From: Adiantum capillus-veneris
Taxonomy: Eukaryota > Streptophyta > Polypodiopsida > Polypodiales > Pteridaceae
DNA: 64,000 nucleotides
Direction of reading: 5' to 3'
NCBI GenBank assembly: GCA_014529385.2
Contig: CM043947.1
Location: 122,615,391 to 122,679,390 of the forward strand
The position numbers and the translations under genes are program-made. This document shows positions 55,144-64,000 of the stretch, in pieces. Each line of letters starts with the position of its first letter. Within the stretch, counting starts at the first letter, position 1. The notes under the pieces were generated by a model. It was not told where the DNA came from. It searched no databases and saw nothing but the letters and a program-made list of their open reading frames with translations.

Positions 55144-55807
55144 TGTCACAAGACGGGCACCACGTGCCAATAGAAAAGAAGAGACTGAACAGACTTTTAG
55201 CACTTCAATAACAACTGAACTGAGAGAGACGACACGTGGCATAGAGTGGCGGGATTTCACCCCAGAGAGTATTGGCCCGAAACCTTGGCGCCCCTTTTGG
55301 TATTTCTTTATATTGCATCAACACAGTACAAGCCGGAACTCCACGCTCTGCACCTTCTCCAGGAAGCATGCCAGAGAATGAGCCCTAACCTCATATTTAA
55401 AGGCCCTAGGCCCCAAAAGCAGTTTTACATGAAAAGCCTTCAAACTCAAAAGCTTCTGGTCCAAAAGCAATGCCAAAAAGCTGCCAGCGTAAGTTACAGA
55501 ATTCTGTACAACAATCAACGCAAAACGCGGAAATCCGTATAGCCTGCCACGTCATCATGTCGGCACAATTTTCGAAATTTGATCGTACTGTTGCCACGTC
55601 ATCAGTATTGGCGCAAGTCTTTCTTTGTGTATGTGGGTCTTGCTTTATTTTAATCCTTTATGAATCTTGGGGCACCATCGGATGGGGTCCCCATAAGTTG
55701 GTAGGACTTCTTCTATTACTTGTTCTTCTTAGGGTTTAGGTCCCTTGGTCGGCATTTGTAAGTTGGCTCCATTCTTTAGGGCTTTGACACGTCAGCAGTT
55801 TGTGACA
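55144..55807 (-). repeat. F 3' LTR
   Basis: TGTCACAAGACGGGCACC...GTTTGTGACA. It has the CTTGGCGCCCC...GGTATTTCTTTA block (about 55269-55308) and one telo-box (TTAGGGTTTAGG near 55730). Confidence 0.9.
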
Positions 55808-56836
55808 TCTCCCCTTCCTGAAAGAGGTAATCGTCCGCGATTACAGCATATCTACAAAACAACTTAAGTTAGCTCAAAAATTTTCGAGAGACATTTCGAG
55901 GGACAATTAGTTTGCTCTTTTTGTTAAGGAGTTAGCTTCTCCTTTCGGCTCTTTTGATCAAGGAGTTAGCTTCTCCTTTCGACTGGATCGGAACTCTTGA
56001 TATTCCGGCATAGTAAAATTAGCCATCACACCTAGACCGTACTGATCTTCCACGCGTGTCTTGATGCACTAAAATTACATACCCAAGCAATCTCATCCAA
56101 TTAGGAACATTCAGTACTTGGCACACCACAATGCAACACAAATGCTTACATATACATGTACAAGACATAACAAACAGCGTCGATGAGCACTCCCCTGAGA
56201 CAAACGGTCTACGGTATGAAGCTACTCAACGACTACCTCGTCACTCCCCCCGCAAATAACCTAAAAAGGTCCGGGCCATGAGCTCAGAGGATTGTATAAC
56301 CAAGGATTGTATAACCAAACGCTCCCCAGACCGCTCCCCAGACCGCAGTCTGCGTCGCTTGGAGGTTCAAGCATACAACCAAACATTCCCCAGGCATCGG
56401 CCTGTCGTTCTGAGGTTTTCAAACATACAACAGCTCCCCAGGCATCGGCCTACGTCGTTCCGAGGTTCAAACAATACCAAAACAGTATTCCTCACTTCTC
56501 ACCAGGGAGTAAAATCACCAATCTCAATGAAACCAGTATTAAAACCAGAGTCAAACAATTTAAATCGGCACCAAGATAGGTTCAAAGCAGATACCATCTA
56601 TTTCAAACAAATTCCAAACAGGATCACCAAACAAGTTCTCAAACAAATTTCAAACTTAAAAAGCAATCTCGACATCAGTCGAGCTCAAAAAGTCGATTGA
56701 ATTTTCATCCTGAAACCTGCACCAAAAATTAGGGTTAGATGGCTTCTATAAGGTCGTAGCCGAGCACAGCATGGTCCATCAGCTCTAGGACAGACAATGT
56801 TCCTCTGGCAGCGATGGTAGTCCCAAGTCATAGCAG
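55808..56836. other. F internal non-coding region
   Basis: Repeated GGCATCGGCCT, GCTCCCCAGACCGC and AAACAAATTC-type motifs between 56310 and 56660. TTAAGGAGTTAGCTTCTCCTTTCG is duplicated at about 55924 and 55957. No coding domain. Confidence 0.55.
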
Positions 56837-57320
56837 TCACACCGAACCTCCGAGATTATCAACAAGAGGCTCCTGCTGAGAGATGTAAAGAAATTTCAAG
56901 TTATAATCTGCTATGGTTTCCATGGTAAGCATTTCAGGATACCCCACTCTGCTAAAAGTTGCACTCCAAAGGAAGATGTCAGAAACCATATAAATTACGG
57001 CAAAATTTTTCTTGAAAGCTTGCCAAGTCCTTGGAGTGTGCGGCTTGGTAGCTATAGACATCAATATCTGCATGGCACTGTCTCTAAGAAAAACAGTGAC
57101 TTGAAACAAATCTTGGATCCTTCTCTTGTAAGTGGCTTATGCCCTGTAAGACATGAGCGGTGAAGACGGGAGCACGCTCGATGCGCGATGAAGTAAGGGT
57201 GGGAGTGGCTAATAAGTCCGGGGTCGGAGCACAAAGCAGTAATTTCCAATAAACTTTTGAAAGTGCAATCTTGCTCTGTCTGCTCCTTGGTAGAACCGGT
57301 ATGCTTTCAGAAAAGCACAC
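56837..57320 (-). pseudogene. F gag remnant
   Basis: The minus frame 57109-56837 (SAMQILMSIATKPHTPRTWQAFKKNF ... LKFLYISQQEP) has the Trp and spacing of a gypsy capsid core (usually ...A..W.....TW..F...F). Upstream pieces to 57320 are in other frames. No knuckle. The assignment rests on layout only. Confidence 0.45.
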
Positions 57321-57340
57321 GCCTGATGCTCTGCTATCAC

Positions 57341-57983
57341 TGTCACAAGACGGGCACCACGTGCCAATAGAAAAGAACAGACTGAACAGACTTTTAGCAC
57401 TTCAATAACAACTGAACTAAAAGAGAGAGACGACACGCAACACAGTGGTGGAATTCCACCTCAGAGAGTATTGGCCCCAAACCTTGGCGCCCCTTTCGGT
57501 ATTTCTTTATATTGCATCAGCACAGTACAAGCCGGAACTCCACGCTCTGCACCTTCTCCAGGAAGCATGCCAAAGAATAAGCCCTAACCTCATATTTAAC
57601 CCTAAAGTAGTTTTACATGAAAAGCCTTTAAACTCGAAAGCTTCTGGTCCAAAAGCAATGCCAAAACGCTGCCAATGTAATTTACAAAATTCCGTACAGC
57701 AGTCGGCGCAAAACACGGAAATCCGTATAGCCTTCCATGTCGTCATGTCAGCACAATTTTCAGAATTTGACTGTACAGCTGTCACGTCATCAGTATAGGC
57801 GCAAGTCTTTCTTTGTGTGTGTGGGTCTTGCTTTATTTTAATCCTTTATGTCTCTTGGGGCCCCATCGGACGGGGTCCCCATAAGTTGGTAGGACTTCTT
57901 CTTCTTAGGGTTTAGGCCCCTCGGTCCACATGTGTAAGTTGGCTCCATTCTTTAGGGCTTTGACACGTCAGCAGTTTGTGACA
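57341..57983 (-). repeat. F 5' LTR
   Basis: 643 bp, closely matching 55144-55807. On the minus strand it is followed by GTGATAGCAGAGC, a degenerate version of the TGGTATCAGAGC primer-binding site (57328-57340). Confidence 0.9.
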
Positions 57984-57988
57984 CACAT

Positions 57989-59445
57989 CATGCATACTGC
58001 CTAGATCAAACAATATGACAAAACATTGACCCTTTACATGACCATAACACTTCATGAGAGACTCATCAATGTGTGAGTCAAAGACATGAGAAGATTCAGT
58101 GTGGTGCATTAAAGTGCTTATGGTTGCTGCAGGTTCTTTAGGTGGGGTTGTCTTAGGACAAGCCGCTTAGATGTGACCCTTGACATGACATTGATAACAA
58201 TGACCTTCCTTAGCATAAATGACTTGTTCTTCTGCCATTATATACCCTCCTATAATTCCTTTTTCGGCCTTTTCATCAGGGGTTAGCTTAGGTTTAGCAA
58301 GTGTTTTAGCTTGACCCTTAGATTCATTGTTAGAGTTCTTTTCCGAAGAATTAGAGGAAGATGGGCTAGAAGAGTTACCATTCTTACCATTCTGCGTGTT
58401 CTGAGGAGTCTGAGAGGTTCCTTGAGAAGTTTTGTTCACCTTAGGCTTTCCCTTATTGTGCTTCATCTCCTGCGCGAGAGCAATCGCTAGCGCCTTGTTG
58501 CGATCGATTGGATCAAGTACCTCGACATCAAACTTGATATACTCGTCCAATCCATAAAGGAATGCCTCTTTGCGTTCAGCATCCGATTTGCGTAATTGGG
58601 TACCGAGCTACAAAACACGATTAGAGAAAGACATAACTGGCATACCATTTTTCTTGAGACCGCGCCAATCGTCTTTCAACCGTGCTAAGTACTGTGGTGC
58701 CATAAACCGCGCCTTGAGCTTGTCTTGGAAGTCGGCCCAATTGAAGGAATGGGGCGTGTCTTCATCGGCTGCCTCTAGGTGCGCGGCCAACTATGCCTCT
58801 TGCCAAGCGTGGTACCAATTAATGGCATCACCGGCAAGGTACATAGTTGTCGTCAAAACCTTGCTATTTCCTGTCTTCTTAGTTGTCACAAAATAAGCAT
58901 TAAATTGATGCAACCAAGAATGAATAATAGTAGCAACCATCTTACCATCATACTTACTGAACGTCAACTTCTCGGTGACGGGGTTGTTGGGAGTTCGAAT
59001 CTCGGCTTGCGCCATTGAATGAACCACCAACCTCTTTGGTCGGCTCGGGTTTCGGCTCCGAGGTGAATACCTGTAGGACCAACTCTTGTATGCGTTGGTC
59101 TCTCAGCGTGTCAGGCTCTAACTCCAAGGACACTCTTTTCTCTTCGCGTTCGCGATCCAATTCCGCTTTTCTTTCTTCGCGCCCGCGATCCAAGATTGCC
59201 TTTCTTTCTTTGCGCGCTTCGCGCTTGTGATCCAAGATTGCTTTTCTTTCTTCATGCTCCCACTCCAAGGCAACGCAATTTGCTTCTTGTTGTGACATCA
59301 TGTCCATCATTGACTTGACAGCCTTCATCGGATTTGGTACAATCCTTGGCATAGATGGGGAAGCGGGAGGGTCGGAAAAACCTTCTGGTAGGGAAAACTC
59401 TTCTTCGCCACTCCCATGCGAAGTATCCATTCCGCTTCAGGTGAT
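57989..59445 (-). pseudogene. E gag with zinc knuckle and start of protease
   Basis: Start near 59430-59445 (MDTSHGSGEEEFSLPEGFSDPP, shared with K1 and K2). Arg/Glu-rich coiled-coil-like stretch to about 59100. Capsid core in 59030-58570 (WLHQFNAYF, AINWYHAWQEA, FNWADFQDKLKARFMAPQYLARL). A Ser/Asn-rich linker, then knuckle CYQCHVKGHI..AC at about 58160-58200. Protease start FVILFDLGS (58015-58030). Stops at several points (near 58791, 58610, 58165) and a frameshift near 59000. Confidence 0.82.
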
Positions 59446-59525
59446 GACCATACACTGAAGTCTTGGGTTCTTAAGTTCACGAGGAACTTGGGTCTTGTGG
59501 GTCTTGGTTCTTGAGGTTCCCGAGG

Positions 59526-59955
59526 GTCTTGAGTCTTAAGGTTCTTCTCAGTGTTAGAGAAGGATATTCTCTTACCTGAGCTCTTCTCTTTCCTGCAGGC
59601 GCACCCCTTCACAGACTTGCGCTCACACCAAGGTTGCTTTTTCCCACCTCACGTTGATTGGCTGGCCGCTAAGTGCACGGTCTGCTCTCAATGAATGAAA
59701 AGAGGCACAAGGGGAAGCTGGACAAGCCCTTCTTTCTTGGGTCTTGAGTCTTAAGGTTCTTCTCAGTGTTAGAGAAGGATATTCTCTTATGTGAGCTCTT
59801 CTCTTTCCTACAGGCGCACCCCTTCACGGCCTTGCGCTCACACCAAGGTTGCTTTTTCCCACCTCACGTTGATTGGCTCGCCGCTAAGTGCACGGTCCGC
59901 TCTCAATGAATGAAAAGAGGCACAAGGGGAAGCTGGACAAGCCCTTCTTTCTTGG
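59526..59955 (-). repeat. 215-bp tandem duplication in E leader
   Basis: GTCTTGAGTCTTAAGG starts both copies, at 59526 and 59741; the second copy is 59741-59955. Each includes the TTGCGCTCACACCAAGGTTGC segment and the start of the short leader ORF. K1 and K2 leaders have one copy. Confidence 0.88.
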
Positions 59956-60083
59956 GTTTCCTGTCACTCTTCAAAAACACGATTAGGAGTCGACACGCCC
60001 AAGTGGACTTGGGTTACGTGCGACCACAACAAGCAAAAAAAAAAATTATGTGGTTCTTTCCTCGAGTGATACAGAACACTGTC

Positions 60084-60099
60084 AAAGCTCTGATACCAA
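60084..60099 (-). other. E primer-binding site
   Basis: The minus strand reads TTGGTATCAGAGCTTTG immediately after the LTR, identical to K2. Confidence 0.92.
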
Positions 60100-61190
60100 T
60101 GTAAGGTGCAACGGAAGTGAATGTTGAACTTTGCTCAGATGAGTGCTCCGAACTGTGCTCAAGGTTCCTTTTACTTACGAAAGGAAGAGCCTTCCGTTCC
60201 TTTAGTGAGAAAGTGCAAGTGATCACAAACAAAGTGGATAAACACTATGAATGAAGGTGCTGAGACTGAGAGATAGAGAGAGAAGAGAATACGACACCAG
60301 AAGAGTTGTCAAACCCTCCTCCGAAGGCCCCACTCTCTATGGCGAGGGCGGTCTACTATTGATTGCACAAATCTGGTACAGAGGTGCTGATGCAATATTC
60401 TCTTGATGCTATGATGCAGTGAGGTTCTAGGTCGGTGACGATAGCGACGGCGAGGCGACGACAATGCTGTCTTGTACGGCTGAAAAACACTGGTTTGACC
60501 TTGCTGAAAACGCTGATGCAGATCACTAAAAACGCTGATGTATATGTGTCAAAAATGCTGCTACTCTTGGTTGGTTTTATTTGTTGGACAGCAGGCTGAA
60601 AACGCCAGTAGATCAGGGCTGAAAACGCTGATTTGACTCCAGTAAAAAAGCTGATTTGCCTGCTACAAACGCTGTCTTGATTGAGTGCTGCAAATTCTTG
60701 TGGAATGGCTGATCTGCAACGCTGGAATGGCTGCTGAAAACGCTGGGTTTATCTAATGAAAAACGCCAAGGCTTGCAGGGGGTTCTTGCTTGAGAAGGTT
60801 GCTAGAGATGCCTGCTGCAAGTAGTTGCCTGTTCTCTCCTTTCTTCTTCTGCCAGAGTACACTAGCGCTAGGTTTCTTATATACAGGCTTGGATGAATTG
60901 CCCTACCCAGTTTCCCAACAAAAGTCACTTAAAAATAATAAGTGAAAATTGGCTAAAATAGGGAAAATAGGTTTTCTGCACTGTAAAATGCTCCTGATGG
61001 AATCTGTTGGTAATACTGATGATCATGCTGTGTGCAATCAGAGGATATGCATCTACTCTAAGTGTATGGACATGCATGGTCTACGAACAGACTCACAAAA
61101 GTGCCAAAACACTTCCTAAGCTAGGCTAAGTGAACCCTTGTCATGAAGTAGCTTGTCCATGTATATATAGGGTTAGATGTGCACGTGACA
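60100..61190 (-). repeat. E 5' LTR
   Basis: 1091 bp, TGTAAGGTGCAACGG...GTGCACGTGACA on the plus strand. TATA at 60876-60883 (TATATAAG on minus). It contains the same CTGAAAACGCTG motif series as the 3' LTR. Confidence 0.92.
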
Positions 61191-61195
61191 ATTGT

Positions 61196-61362
61196 TGCCG
61201 TTGCATCTCCATCCTTTCGTACTCTGTAGGAGGGGATGGCCCGTACTACTCTGAATCTTCAAAAGACGGACAACGTCCGTTGGAATCTTCATTGTTCTCG
61301 CTCGGGCAGGATTGGTCCGACGTCACTGTTCCCTCCTGGCGAGATTCGTTGATTGAATCCAT
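61196..61362 (-). pseudogene. H gag N-terminus
   Basis: ATG at 61362 (MDSINESRQEG) begins 51 bases inside the primer-binding site. The frame runs through acidic sequence to about 61196, where E is inserted; gag resumes at 49494. H is therefore one element split by 11.7 kb of E. Confidence 0.7.
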
Positions 61363-61413
61363 AAGTGTTGTGAGTAAAGGGATCAGATCCTTTGTAGAAG
61401 AGAATCGATTGAG

Positions 61414-61425
61414 CTCTGATACTAT
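61414..61425 (-). other. H primer-binding site (mutated)
   Basis: The minus strand reads ATAGTATCAGAGC after the LTR, two changes from TGGTATCAGAGC. Confidence 0.75.
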
Positions 61426-62090
61426 TGTAACAGACTTGGACACTCCAAGTCAAGAATCTACCACAACACACGTGAGAAAACTGAAAGAACTGAACAAAAC
61501 TGAGAGAGAGACTACACGGCAGGACGAAGTTCCGCGCCCAGAGAGATTGGCCCCAAAGACTGGCGCCCGTTTGGGTATTTCTTTGTTATTAATGCTTCAT
61601 AAGTATGTCCGAGGGTCCTCGTCTCAACAGTGCTCCCAAGCTAATTTGCCTGAAACTGAGGTCTTGGCATCTTATTTATAGGCCCTGGGCCTTCCAAAAG
61701 GAGTGTACATGAAGAGCTTCAAGTCTAAAAGCATCTGGTCGTAAAAGCTGGCCAGTGCAAATCGCGGAAATTCCATACAAGTGCCACGTCGACAACATGA
61801 ATTGCGGAAATGCGTACGGCAGCCACATCAGCAGCGCAAACGTGGAGGTCTCACCAACTGCCATGTCATCAGTCTTTTGTGTCAATCTTTATAGCCTTTG
61901 TCCCTTTTGGGATCCATTGGACAATACCTCATAAGTTGGTACAACTTATGAATGCGTGTCGTTTCACATTTGGCCTCTCGGATTGGTTCTGCAAGTTGTT
62001 ACAACTTCTTCTGCATCTTTCAACGGGGCTCTGACCTCTTTCTGTCTGGAGTTTGTCCTTTAGGTCATGCCACGTCATCACTTTGTGACA
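61426..62090 (-). repeat. H 5' LTR
   Basis: 665 bp, TGTAACAGAC...CTTTGTGACA. TATAAATAAG on the minus strand at 61671-61680 is a near-perfect TATA box. The CCCCAAAGACTGGCGCCCG block lies at about 61549-61588. Same end sequences as the G LTRs but a diverged centre. Confidence 0.9.
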
Positions 62091-62339
62091 CCTTGCCCTA
62101 ATGTTCGCTTTCTTCATGACACTTCTCCAGAACCATACCCATTTTGTCTTTGTAGAGTACCCTTCGTAGCACTCCATCTCGACCATATGTCATCTGATCC
62201 TCCCTAAACAAAGTGATCTTGCGAGAAATCCTCCTCCTTTGCAGCTTGGATAAATCCTCCAACCGTTGACTTGTACTCTCAAAAAATCATCAATCTCCTT
62301 CAAAGACTCTCTACTTGTATAGGTGGCAAGTGCCACATA
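62091..62339 (-). other. Decayed gypsy sequence downstream of the RNase H domain
   Basis: The minus strand has short coding-like pieces (HMVEMECYEGYSTKTKW) but no domain I can assign. H is inserted at 62090. Confidence 0.4.
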
Positions 62340-62760
62340 TAAACTGCTACATACATTTGCACACAACTACTAGCCAATTGATCAGCTTCCACATTTTGCT
62401 TCCTTTTGATGTGCTTGAATTGAACCGTTTCGAAAAACTTCAAGAGCTTTCTTTATAGAAAAAAACCAACTTTTAAGAGAATCTCTCTTTACTTGCCATT
62501 GCCCCAAAATCTGCTTAATGACCGAGAGTGCATCACCCTTTCCCACAAGCCTGGATATACCAAACCCCACACACTGCTTCAAGCCTAGATGGAGAGTCAA
62601 ATACTCTATCTCATTGTTCATGTGAACATCCTCTAGATCATAAGCCTTGGAGAAGATCACTTTACCTCGTGGATCTTGTATCACCACTCCTCCTGTTGAT
62701 TTTTGTATCATCCTTCTATAAGCTCCGTCGAACCACATCACAAAAGGTCCTTTCAAATCA
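62340..62760 (-). pseudogene. Type I RNase H domain of a Tat/Ogre-like gypsy element
   Basis: The minus frame 62756-62382 has MWFDGAYRR (Asp), NNEIEYLTLHLGLKQC (Glu), GKGDALSVIKQI (Asp), and after a frameshift NVEADQLAS (last Asp). This is the RVT_3-type fold. As a second RNase H after the pol RNase H it is known from Tat-lineage gypsy elements; the lineage call is an inference. Confidence 0.72.
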
Positions 62761-63403
62761 GACTCTTCCCAAACTTCTTCTCTTACCAGTCAGCTTCCTT
62801 ATTGACCAGAATGTCGGCGAAATGTGACCTACTTGTGTGATCAATCTTGAACTCGAACTCGAACTCATGCAACTCTAGCACCAATTCATAATACAACTCC
62901 TTGGCTTTTAATGAAGCACCACCTCAAGCAACAGACTGTTAGATATGAGCGCATAGAACCTGCGAATGATCAAATATACTTGAAACTTCCTACATGCAAA
63001 CACTAGAGTCATCACCCACTCTTTAGTTCCTTCTTCTAGGCTAAACACTCAGTTATCAAGGTAGACAAGCTTGTAGCGTCTCCCTACCTTATGCATCAAA
63101 ACAACATCTATAGCAACATGCCTACCATCATAGCAATATAGAAATCATCCTCATTGTTGAGAGGACAAACCGTTGGCAATTGACACCTTCACCTTGTTAA
63201 AGGCTACCTACTCATCTTCAGTCCATTGGAAACCATGAACCTGCTCACTCATTTTTCAAGAGGATACACATTGCAAAAGCATCCAAAAGAACCTAGATAA
63301 ATATTTCAACTTGTGCACAAATGAAGCCAAACTTATCGCATTGGTTGGAGGTTCCATCAAAACCAAAGTCTTCACGTGCTCGGACTCAACCTCTATACCA
63401 TTC
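62761..63403 (-). pseudogene. Gypsy RT end and pol RNase H remnant
   Basis: The minus strand shows NGIEVESEHVKTLVLMEPPTN then LKYLSRF (the post-RT connection motif), then heavily broken RNase H (VAIDVVLMHK, YKLVYLDN, WVMTLVFACRKFQVYL). Many stops. Interrupted at 63403 by an LTR. Confidence 0.68.
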
Positions 63404-63950
63404 TGTCTCACAAACTGATGACGTGACATGACCCTGCGGACAACAGCCCTTGCTGACGTGGATAGAACTGTACGTGGCAGCAATACGGAATTCCGGAATT
63501 TGCAATGGCATGCTGACGTGGCACACAGTACGGATTTTCGCATTTTGCGCTGACAATTGCTGACGTGGAAGGCTGTACGGATTTTCACAAAGCACGCTGA
63601 TTGCTTTTACTGGTAAATTTTGAGCCAATTGCTTTTGGGGATTATTGCTTTTGAGTTTGAAGCTTTTGGGGCTCTGCTTTTGGCATCCCTTGTAATGTTT
63701 ACAAGTGACCCAAGGGGGGCTCACTTCTCAGAGCATCTCGACGCAGAGTCTGAGAGCACCCACGGGAGTTGTACTTTGATCAAGCATTAATATAAAATAA
63801 ATACTGAAAAGGGCGTCAGTCTTTGGGGCCGATACCTCTGGGCATGGAACTACACTCGCCATGTCAACTGTTAAATTTGTGAAGTGTTTTGAAGTGAATC
63901 TCTGCTGTGTCGCAACAGAATCTTGACTTGGGGTGTCCAAGTTTGTTACA
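63404..63950 (+). repeat. Isolated G-type LTR
   Basis: 547 bp, TGTCTCACAAACTG...GTTTGTTACA, plus orientation. It contains the stem-loop arms TCTCAGA/TCTGAGA near 63726-63756 and the block (about 63796-63830, plus-strand GGGCGTCAGTCTTTGGGGCC). The 5-bp flanks CATTC and TTGTG do not match, and no canonical primer-binding site follows, so solo LTR versus truncated element is open. The last 50 bases of the window hold nothing recognisable. Confidence 0.78.
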
Positions 63951-64000
63951 TTGTGAGACCACATGACCCAGCAAATGAGCCCGCGATTGAGCCAATTTGC

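Larger units (their letters stand above)
55144..57983 (-). mobile_element. F: short non-autonomous LTR element in E protease
   Basis: LTRs of 664 and 643 bp flank 1533 bp of internal sequence. Exact target duplication CACAT (55139-55143 and 57984-57988). Minus orientation is inferred from the primer-binding site next to the right LTR and a polypurine tract (GAAAGGGGAGA-like, near 55808) next to the left. Only a gag-like piece is found inside. It interrupts the E protease immediately downstream of its active site. Confidence 0.92.
49500..61190 (-). mobile_element. E: complete gypsy chromoviral-type element with nested insertions
   Basis: Ends TGTAAGGTGC...ACGTGACA with exact target duplication ATTGT (49495-49499 and 61191-61195), inserted in the H gag. 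Minus orientation: 5' LTR at right, primer-binding site, gag, PR, [F inserted], RT, RNase H, integrase, chromodomain, 3' LTR at left [solo LTR inserted]. All genes are broken by stops or frameshifts. It is the closest full relative of K1 and K2. Confidence 0.93.

Overview
The window is plant nuclear DNA made almost entirely of nested transposable elements. I found no intact host gene, rRNA, tRNA or CRISPR array. Evidence for a land plant: Ty3/gypsy elements with a C-terminal chromodomain, a Ty1/copia element and several gypsy elements primed by initiator tRNA-Met (TGGTATCAGAGC-type sites), an L1-type LINE with a CCHC ORF1 and a zinc-binding ORF2 tail, a BED/DUF659/dimerisation-type hAT transposase, and AAACCCTAA telo-box motifs in one LTR. 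The depth of nesting suggests a large, repeat-rich genome. I cannot name the species.

Layout. Element names used below: K1 and K2 are non-autonomous gypsy elements; E and F are gypsy elements with TGTAAGGTGC and TGTCACAAG termini; G1, G1', G2, H and H' are gypsy elements or fragments with TGTAACAGAC-type LTRs; C1 is copia; L1a and L1b are LINEs. 1-3482: K1 (its 5' LTR is cut by the window edge), nested in an E-family LTR that ends at 3732. 3738-5615: H' gag-pol fragment. 5618-7376: tandem duplication, (AG)n and anonymous DNA. 7377-23368: G1 on the minus strand, interrupted by K2 (8684-13468) and L1a (15097-22013). 23369-38269: spacer holding G2 (24814-36383, minus), which itself holds C1 (27480-32424, plus). 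38270-47227: G1' on the plus strand, interrupted by L1b (39082-42605), a 152-bp MITE and a 3.07-kb hAT element. 47228-49499: flank, minisatellite and H gag. 49500-61190: E on the minus strand with a solo LTR in its 3' LTR and F (55144-57983) in its protease. 61191-62090: rest of H. 62091-63403: a further gypsy RT/RNase H fragment. 63404-63950: an isolated G-type LTR.

The main large-scale structure is an inverted duplication. The left half (1 to about 15 kb) and the right half (about 51 back to 38 kb) are reverse-complement copies of one locus: E LTR / H gag / anonymous flank / G1 3' LTR / G1 3' UTR / chromodomain / integrase. They look about 95% or more identical in the best-preserved stretches, judged by eye. 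Insertions made after the duplication differ: K2 and L1a are only on the left; L1b, the MITE and the hAT are only on the right. Each arm therefore supplies the empty site for insertions in the other. One insertion shared by both arms is a complete element on the left (K1) but a solo LTR on the right.

Most coding regions are decayed by nonsense codons, frameshifts and nested insertions. Best preserved are L1a (one stop in ORF1; one frameshift and one stop in ORF2) and the hAT transposase (one frameshift, one stop). K1 and K2 define an unusual non-autonomous gypsy family: they keep Gag N-terminal and chromodomain segments but carry a Lys-His-Asp-Asp-Leu repeat and a His-rich region where protease, reverse transcriptase, RNase H and integrase should be.
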